Shown here piece after piece: positions 58,612-64,000 of a stretch of DNA of 64,000 nt. A model generated the notes under the pieces. The model ran no database searches. It saw nothing but the letters and a program-made list of their open reading frames with translations, and was not told the origin of the DNA. The translations under genes were made by a program, and so were the position numbers. How positions within the stretch are numbered: the stretch's first letter is position 1; every line of letters starts with the position of its first letter. Origin of the DNA: Algoriphagus winogradskyi (GTDB lineage Bacteria; Bacteroidota; Bacteroidia; Cytophagales; Cyclobacteriaceae); assembly GCF_900182815.1 (NCBI RefSeq), contig NZ_FXUA01000004.1, positions 62,001 to 126,000 of the forward strand, read 5' to 3'.

Positions 58612-59949
58612 TTAATTTAAATTAATGGGGTTACCTAGGTAAAAATCAAGAACTTTTACTCTGAAAATATAAGTATGCTTGTCGTAAACGAGTTGTGATT
58701 GCGCAGAAAACAGGTTGTTTTGAGCTACCTGAAAGTCCACTGAGTTAATTGCCCCTAGTTCAAACCTTTGTTGAGCGATTCTAAATGACTCTTTCAAACT
58801 CTCGATTCGAGATAGGGATGCCTGATAGGACTGCTCCGAAGCATTTGCATTTGTAAATGCTGTCTCTATGTCTTGTCTCAGCGTATTTCTTGCTTCCAAT
58901 TCTGAAACTTCTGCCAATCGTTGCTGAACTCTTGCCCGCTGCACTGAAGCTTTATTATTCATCCTAGAGAAGATAGGAATACTTAGGGATATACCGGCAG
59001 ATTGTGAAAAGTTCGTATTTACCTGCTCGCTAAATTCAAGGTCATATAGATCTACATAGTTGGTGCCTAAATTCCCGCCTATTGAAACGGAAGGATAGTA
59101 GCCTGCATTTGCTATTTTGATTCCTAATTTAGCACTTTCTACTCCAAGGGCAGCTGCCTTGATCTCTGGCATAGTTTCTACTGCCGTCTCAAAGATGGAC
59201 GTTGGAGATTCAGAGACCATGAAGTTGTCGTCAATGGTAAGTTCAGGTTTTTCAATTTGGAAATCACTTGAGTAAGGCACCTGTAGTGCTTGAGCCAAGT
59301 TTAACAGAGATCCGTTCAATGTCGCTTTGGCATTAATCAAATCTACGTTGTTGGTAGCGAGTTGTGATTGTAGGTCTAACTGGTCAGAATATGGGAGCGA
59401 ACCAGCATCAACCAATTTTGTGGTTCGTTCCAGTTGCTCTTGGGTAGTTAAAAGCTGGTTTTCAGCAATTTTTACCTGTTCCTGATTGAAGATTACATTA
59501 ATGTAGAAATTGATGACATTTAATGTAATTGTATTTTTGGTTGCCTCTATATTATATAGGCCTTGCTCCAAAATTGTTTTCGTCTGATTGATGGTATTAT
59601 TGATTCTTCCAGCATTAAACAACGTAGCATTTGCAGAGGCATTTAGATTAATGTTACCAATTCTCTGCGTTTCAAATAGGTTAGTAGCAGGGTTAATAGA
59701 TCTACCCCAATTAAAATTAGTAGAACCGCCTGCTGATAAACTAGGATATCTTGCGCCTTGATTTTGTAAGAGCGTGGCTTCGTTGGAAAGTTGGTTTAGT
59801 TCACTTCTTTTCAGCGTCAGGTTGTTTTTCAATGCAATATCAACGGCCGTTTCCAAATCTAAAGGAAATGTAGGAACCACTGGTTCTTGTGCAATAGTGG
59901 AAAAACAAATTCCTGAAACTAGGGTAATACCCAGTAGGAATTTTCTCAT
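58612..59949 (-). CDS. TolC family outer membrane efflux protein
   Basis: 445 residues from ATG 59949 (MRKFLLGITLVSGICFSTIA signal peptide); a frame six codons longer is not needed. Two OEP repeats with long coiled-coil helices, for example LSVAEVSELEARNTLRQDIETA-like segments and LSIPIFSRMNNKASVQRARV, plus ALKNNLTLKRSELN near the N-terminus. Forms a trimeric outer-membrane channel with the adaptor encoded immediately downstream. The gene starts 7 bases after sdaAB, hence probably part of the same transcript. Confidence 0.92.
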   Translation of the reverse strand: MRKFLLGITLVSGICFSTIAQEPVVPTFPLDLETAVDIALKNNLTLKRSELNQLSNEATLLQNQGARYPSLSAGGSTNFNWGRSINPATNLFETQRIGNINLNASANATLFNAGRINNTINQTKTILEQGLYNIEATKNTITLNVINFYINVIFNQEQVKIAENQLLTTQEQLERTTKLVDAGSLPYSDQLDLQSQLATNNVDLINAKATLNGSLLNLAQALQVPYSSDFQIEKPELTIDDNFMVSESPTSIFETAVETMPEIKAAALGVESAKLGIKIANAGYYPSVSIGGNLGTNYVDLYDLEFSEQVNTNFSQSAGISLSIPIFSRMNNKASVQRARVQQRLAEVSELEARNTLRQDIETAFTNANASEQSYQASLSRIESLKESFRIAQQRFELGAINSVDFQVAQNNLFSAQSQLVYDKHTYIFRVKVLDFYLGNPINLN

Positions 59950-59956
59950 GGTGTGG

Positions 59957-60634
59957 TTAAAGGTCAATGTCAGGTATGTAAATTAGTTCGGTAATCCAGG
60001 ATAGTGATTTCAAGTATTCTAAGGTTATTTTATTGAGGCCAGAGTCCATTTCGATCACATGACAAGCAAGGTCATTTTTCCCTTTTCTTGAAACAGACAT
60101 GGTGGCTATGTTGGCTTTTGACTGTGCTATGACAGAGGATATAAAAGCGATTGCGCCTGCAATATCTTCAGCTTTAATAATAAGAGTATGGTCTGCTGCT
60201 GAGAAATTAGCTACAAAACCATCCACTTCGGCAATATTAATAACACCTCCGCCTAGGCTTTCACCTACCACTTCTACTTTTCTTTCTCCTTTTCTTAAAT
60301 TGAGTTTAATGGTATTAGGGTGATGAATAGAGGAATTTCCGATGGATTTAAATTTATAGATTAAACCTTTTTCCTTAGCTATTTCAAGCGAGTTTTTAAT
60401 ATTGGCATCATCGGTTTTAAAATCCATCAAGCCACCGATTATTGCTCGATCGCTGCCGTGACCTTCATAAGTTCTGGCAAATGAGTTATAAAATGTAATG
60501 ACTGCTTCGTCAGGAACTCCTCCTAAAACACGGATTGCTGCTCTAGCGATTCTAACTACTCCAGCAGTATGCGAGGAGGATGGCCCTATCATTATCGGTC
60601 CGATCATATCAAAAACGCTACTTTTATTTGCCAT
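59957..60634 (-). CDS. sdaAB: L-serine dehydratase, iron-sulfur type, beta subunit
   Basis: 225 residues. SVFDMIGPIMIGPSSSHTAG is the diagnostic N-terminal motif of the beta subunit, and the C-terminal part (about 150-220) is an ACT-like regulatory domain. The enzyme deaminates L-serine to pyruvate; the alpha subunit carrying the [4Fe-4S] cluster (sdaAA) is not present in this window. Upstream lies a palindromic site (60676-60694) that may control it. Cotranscription with tolC and the adaptor seems likely but could be fortuitous. Confidence 0.92.
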   Translation of the reverse strand: MANKSSVFDMIGPIMIGPSSSHTAGVVRIARAAIRVLGGVPDEAVITFYNSFARTYEGHGSDRAIIGGLMDFKTDDANIKNSLEIAKEKGLIYKFKSIGNSSIHHPNTIKLNLRKGERKVEVVGESLGGGVINIAEVDGFVANFSAADHTLIIKAEDIAGAIAFISSVIAQSKANIATMSVSRKGKNDLACHVIEMDSGLNKITLEYLKSLSWITELIYIPDIDL

Positions 60635-60675
60635 CTAGGTCTGTATGTTCCAATTTTGATGCTAAGGTAAAATCG

Positions 60676-60694
60676 TTGTATGTAAATCATACAA
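60676..60694. promoter_or_regulatory. Perfect 7+7 palindrome in the sdaAB/aminotransferase divergent region
   Basis: TTGTATG (60676-60682) and CATACAA (60688-60694) are exact complements around TAAAT. CAAA at 60692-60695 is, on the minus strand, a TTTG lying 22 bases before TACCTTAG (60668-60661), a one-mismatch -7 box for sdaAB, so a bound dimer would cover the -33 region. An unlinked regulator is implied. Confidence 0.5.
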
Positions 60695-60790
60695 AAATTC
60701 TTATTTATTGCATAGAATAGGATTTAAATGGTCATGTGTTGACATAGTTTAACATAGAAATTAGTAAACAAAAAGTCTTTATGACCGATA

Positions 60791-61615
60791 ATGAACAGTT
60801 TTATGATCGAAATCGAAACAATGTATATTAATTCTTCTTCTGCCACTAATTGGGTATGTCTGGATTCCGTTGAGTTTCCCAATAGAGCTATGAACTTTGG
60901 TGATGGACTGTTTGAAACAATGCTTTGGGATCTAAAAGAAATAAGATTCTTCGAGAAACATCTCAAGAGGCTTACAGATGGAATGCGACTTTTAAGCCTT
61001 GAAGAAACAAGTATTAATGCGGAAGGACTAATTCAGTTTCTTGCCGATAATTTCCCAAATCAACGAAAACGCGTCAGATGGAATGTCTATAGAAGTGGCC
61101 AAGGCAAATACACACCAGAAAGAAATGAAGTCACACAAACAATTCAAATATCTGAATTCAAACCAGCACCTAAAGTCAAGAAGAGTGTTGATGTCGCATT
61201 AAAAATACAAGTATTTCCTTCCGTTTGGTCCTCCTTTAAAACGCTTAATGCTTTGTCTTACGTTCTGGCGAACCTGGAGAGAAAAGAAAGAGGGTTAGAT
61301 GAAATTATACTTCTTGATCATAGGGGTTTCATTTCAGAATCTGGATCATCAAATATATTCTGGATTAAAGATCAAGTTGTTTTTACACCGGCTTTGAGTT
61401 GTAGTTGTATTAATGGTGTAAGTCGTCAGGTGATTTTAAACTATTTGGGCTTAATGAAAATTCCTTTTAAAGAAGGTGAGTTTTTACCCTTAGACTTGGA
61501 AGATGCAGATCAAGTATTTGTTAGTAACTGTACGGGAGTCAGTTATTTAGAGAGCTTTAGGAAGGTTCGATACTCCACTTTTCCCCTTCAATATTTAAAT
61601 GATTTATTTGAATGA
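60791..61615 (+). CDS. Class IV aminotransferase (ADC lyase/branched-chain aminotransferase type)
   Basis: About 274 residues from ATG 60791 (alternatives 60803 and 60821). Fold-type IV PLP enzyme: FGDGLFETMLW, RVRWNVYRSGQGKY, K150 in FKTLNALSYVLA as PLP lysine, and GFISESGSSNIFW. Bacteroidota use such proteins as 4-amino-4-deoxychorismate lyase (PabC) for folate, but branched-chain or D-amino acid transaminases share these motifs, so function is not resolved. Divergent from sdaAB. Confidence 0.85.
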   Translation: MNSFMIEIETMYINSSSATNWVCLDSVEFPNRAMNFGDGLFETMLWDLKEIRFFEKHLKRLTDGMRLLSLEETSINAEGLIQFLADNFPNQRKRVRWNVYRSGQGKYTPERNEVTQTIQISEFKPAPKVKKSVDVALKIQVFPSVWSSFKTLNALSYVLANLERKERGLDEIILLDHRGFISESGSSNIFWIKDQVVFTPALSCSCINGVSRQVILNYLGLMKIPFKEGEFLPLDLEDADQVFVSNCTGVSYLESFRKVRYSTFPLQYLNDLFE

Positions 61616-61736
61616 TTTGGAAATAGCTACTTTTTATGACGGTCATTATAATGAAAATATTATCTTTAACGGCCTATTCTACCAAGATTAGTCTAATACC
61701 CAAGAATACTAACCTCCCAAACCTAACCTAACATTT

Positions 61737-63380
61737 ATGCTCTTAGAACCTTTAGATTTAGCCGTCTTTATAGGCTATTGCTTGCTCATCATAGGGATGG
61801 GTATTTTTGTATCACGTGAAAAGAAGGGGCACGTTAAAAACTCTTCCGATTATTTTCTCGCTTCTAAGGCATTGCCTTGGTGGGCTGTAGGAGCTTCATT
61901 AATTGCTTCAAACATTTCAGCAGAACAGTTTATTGGTATGTCAGGCTCGGGTTTCGCCCTAGGTTTGGCCATTTCTACTTATGAATGGATGGCTGCGGTC
62001 ACCTTATTAGTAGTTGCAATTTTCTTCCTGCCAGTTTATATCAAAAAGGGTATTTACACCATGCCCGGATTCTTACTTGATCGATACGATACTCGTGTAA
62101 GAACTACCATGGCCATCTTCTGGCTGCTTCTTTATGTTTTTGTCAACCTGACATCTGTATTATACCTGGGAGCATTAAGTTTAAATACCATTTTAGATGT
62201 GCCTTTAGGATATGGTATTTTTGGACTGGCGCTTTTCGCTATGATTTACTCCATCTATGGTGGTCTTAAAGCTGTAGCTTGGACAGATGTGATTCAAGTA
62301 GTATTTCTGATCGCAGGTGGTCTAGCGACTACTTACATCGCGCTACAGATGGTAGGAAGTGGTGACGCTTGGGAAGGTCTAAATTTGCTTCGCCAAAAAG
62401 TACCTGGTCACTTTTCTATGATTTTGAGTAAAGGAGAAATGATGATTCCAGATGGCGCTGGAGGAGAGCGTGATGCTTACCTTGACCTTCCGGGGATCTC
62501 TGTGCTCGTGGGTGGTATGTGGATTACCAACTTGAGTTATTGGGGATTTAACCAATACATCACTCAGCGAGCGCTGGCAGCTAAGAGCCTGGATGAAGCG
62601 CAGAAGGGGATGATTTTCGCAGGCTTTTTGAAATTATTGATGCCACTTATCGTGGTGATTCCTGGAATTGCAGCCTGGGTTATAGTGAAAGATGGAATTG
62701 ACGTTGGCTTTATTGAGTCAATGAAGGATCCAGTGACCGGAATAGTTAAATCTGATAGAGCGTATCCTACTTTACTTCAATTGTTGCCAGTTGGGCTAAA
62801 AGGCCTTGCTTTTGCAGCATTAACAGCAGCTATTGTATCTTCCTTGGCGTCTATGGCCAATAGTACCTCTACTATTTTCACGATGGATATCTATAATAAA
62901 TACATCAAGAAAGATGCTACTGAGGCCGATCAGGTGAAAGTAGGACGAATTACAGCACTTGTTGCTTTTGGAATAGCTTCTATTGTTGCTCCAGCTCTGG
63001 GAGCATTGGATCAGGCATTCCAGTTTATTCAGGAATATACAGGCTTCATTAGTCCAGGTGTGTTTGCCATTTTCTTCTTTGGTGTATTTTGGAAGAAGAC
63101 GACTTCAAACGCTGCATTAACAGGTGCGGCCTTAAGTATTCCACTCTCAGTGGTTTTAAAGATTGTTTTCCCTAATCTGCCATTCCTAGATCGAATGGGG
63201 GTAGTTTTCTTGGTTTTAGCCGCACTTATGATCATCATAAGTTTGGTAGAAGGTAAAGGAAAAGATCATCCAAACAGTATTGAGATCAACAAAGAATTGT
63301 TTAAGACAAGTACCAAGTTCAAAATTGGTGCTGTTTTGATTGCGGGAATAACTGCAGCTTTGTACATCGTATTCTGGTAA
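61737..63380 (+). CDS. Sodium/sugar symporter (SSS family)
   Basis: 547-residue inner-membrane protein, 13-14 helices, solute:sodium symporter family, SglT-like. AVGASLIASNISAEQFIGMSG (sodium site in helix 1) and the segments SYWGFNQYITQRALAAK and STSTIFTMDIYNKYIKKDA are typical of sugar-transporting members. It precedes a xylulokinase gene by 12 bases, so it probably imports a pentose such as xylose. Start ATG 61737. No regulator or isomerase is in view, though xylA could follow beyond the right edge. Confidence 0.92.
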   Translation: MLLEPLDLAVFIGYCLLIIGMGIFVSREKKGHVKNSSDYFLASKALPWWAVGASLIASNISAEQFIGMSGSGFALGLAISTYEWMAAVTLLVVAIFFLPVYIKKGIYTMPGFLLDRYDTRVRTTMAIFWLLLYVFVNLTSVLYLGALSLNTILDVPLGYGIFGLALFAMIYSIYGGLKAVAWTDVIQVVFLIAGGLATTYIALQMVGSGDAWEGLNLLRQKVPGHFSMILSKGEMMIPDGAGGERDAYLDLPGISVLVGGMWITNLSYWGFNQYITQRALAAKSLDEAQKGMIFAGFLKLLMPLIVVIPGIAAWVIVKDGIDVGFIESMKDPVTGIVKSDRAYPTLLQLLPVGLKGLAFAALTAAIVSSLASMANSTSTIFTMDIYNKYIKKDATEADQVKVGRITALVAFGIASIVAPALGALDQAFQFIQEYTGFISPGVFAIFFFGVFWKKTTSNAALTGAALSIPLSVVLKIVFPNLPFLDRMGVVFLVLAALMIIISLVEGKGKDHPNSIEINKELFKTSTKFKIGAVLIAGITAALYIVFW

Positions 63381-63392
63381 AAAATAGTTTAA

Positions 63393-64000
63393 ATGAGACG
63401 ATTATTATTAGGGATTGACATTGGAAGCTCCTCTGTCAAAACCTCACTACTTGACGCTGATACAGGTAAGTCAATATTATCAAAAGCATTTCCAGAGGAG
63501 GAAATGATTATAAATTCTCCCGAAAAAGGATGGGCTGAACAAGATCCAGATAGTTGGTGGAAATATGTACAGCATTCCATTCGCTATGTTCTGAACAAAA
63601 CATCAGTTAAGAAAGGCGAATTGAAAGGGATTGGTATAGCTTACCAAATGCACGGTCTTGTGCTGGTCGATAAAGATCAAAATGTACTTAGACCATCAAT
63701 CATTTGGTGCGACAGCCGGGCAGTAGGGATAGGAGAAAAAGCCTATCTAGATCTTGGAGAAGAATACTGTCAGAAAAACCTCTTGAATTCACCAGGTAAT
63801 TTTACGGCTTCCAAACTACGATGGGTCATAGAGAATGAGCCAGCTATTGCGGCTAAAATTCATAAAATGATGCTTCCTGGAGACTTCATCGCGATGAGAT
63901 TATCGGGGGAAATCTGTACTTCCGAGACAGGTTTGTCTGAGGGGATATTTTGGGATTTTCAAAAAAATGGACTAAGTGATCAAGTATTAGCAAACTATCA
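63393..64000 (+). CDS. xylB: Xylulokinase (FGGY family), truncated by the window edge
   Basis: ATG at 63393; 202 codons are open to the end of the window. RRLLLGIDIGSSSVKTSLLD is the FGGY N-terminal phosphate loop, GWAEQDPDSWW, GIAYQMHGLVLVD and SIIWCDSRA are the substrate-binding boxes of xylulokinases (D-xylulose to xylulose-5-phosphate). The coupled SSS symporter gene upstream supports xylose use. The ATP-binding C-terminal half lies outside the window. Confidence 0.9.
   Translation, partial: MRRLLLGIDIGSSSVKTSLLDADTGKSILSKAFPEEEMIINSPEKGWAEQDPDSWWKYVQHSIRYVLNKTSVKKGELKGIGIAYQMHGLVLVDKDQNVLRPSIIWCDSRAVGIGEKAYLDLGEEYCQKNLLNSPGNFTASKLRWVIENEPAIAAKIHKMMLPGDFIAMRLSGEICTSETGLSEGIFWDFQKNGLSDQVLANY

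Noticed and set aside
60739-60744. TTGACA resembling an E. coli -35 box upstream of the class IV aminotransferase
   Set aside because: Primary sigma factors of Bacteroidota do not use this consensus and no matching -10 is spaced correctly.
1-64000. CRISPR array, prophage or insertion sequence
   Set aside because: No regularly spaced repeats, no integrase, phage or transposase-like proteins in any frame.

Overview
The window looks like a chromosomal segment of a Bacteroidota bacterium, most plausibly order Cytophagales, family Cyclobacteriaceae (Algoriphagus-like). This rests on recognisable proteins (Hc1-type histone H1-like protein, fused isobutyryl-CoA mutase IcmF, DUF177, DUF4412, DUF922, TlpA-type lipoproteins), on promoters of the Bacteroidota type (TTTG, about 20 bases, TAnnTTTG) instead of E. 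coli type, on the near absence of Shine-Dalgarno sequences, and on moderate to low GC. I see no rRNA, tRNA, CRISPR array, intact insertion sequence or prophage. Most of the window is densely packed housekeeping and catabolic genes.

Layout. 1-6.5 kb: rpmF with DUF177, pdxA, rsmA, mgtE, a D-2-hydroxyacid dehydrogenase, greA and a HIT protein. 6.5-10.1 kb (minus): a PfkB sugar kinase with an MFS sugar porter, then a CoA-transferase/hydrolase. 10.3-14.5 kb: icmF, an OsmC-like protein and a small unknown protein. 14.5-18.4 kb: a lipoprotein with a Cache-like sensor domain translationally coupled to a hybrid histidine kinase. 18.4-24.4 kb (minus): 2-oxoacid dehydrogenase E2, a folA-SDR-cinA operon, a DUF4412 protein, fmt. 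24.6-28.3 kb: an ABC-type permease, a dolichol-phosphate-mannose-synthase-like enzyme, an ATP-grasp enzyme and a TPR lipoprotein. 28.4-33.0 kb (minus): hisG-hisD-hisC-hisB with a promoter, a histidine-rich leader peptide and a strong terminator. 33-38.4 kb: a DUF922 protein, a small exported protein, nudK and a D-threonine-aldolase-like enzyme, separated by repeat-rich non-coding DNA. 38.4-45.5 kb: alaS, gatB, a TlpA-like lipoprotein, proC and a membrane protein/XRE regulator pair. 45.6-50.1 kb: an exported unknown protein followed by surface polysaccharide genes (GT4, UDP-glucuronate-epimerase-like, rfbB). 50.2-57.2 kb: M1 peptidase, histone H1-like gene, an alpha-oxoamine synthase (sphingolipid/sulfonolipid type), biotin carboxylase, DUF1015, Maf. 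57.3-64 kb: an efflux adaptor and TolC, L-serine dehydratase beta subunit, class IV aminotransferase, an SSS sugar symporter and the start of xylulokinase.

The strongest non-obvious signal is regulatory. Upstream of hisG there is a textbook Bacteroidota promoter, an almost leaderless 27-codon ORF whose end reads His-His-Phe-His-His-Ser-Ser-stop, and several alternative hairpins: a candidate histidine attenuator. Other regulatory structures are a hairpin with a T-rich tail in the greA leader, a perfect 16-bp palindrome on the -33 box of a membrane protein/XRE operon, and a 7+7 palindrome between sdaAB and a class IV aminotransferase. A 58-residue histone-like gene and the his leader ORF are both short enough to be missed by usual ORF cut-offs.
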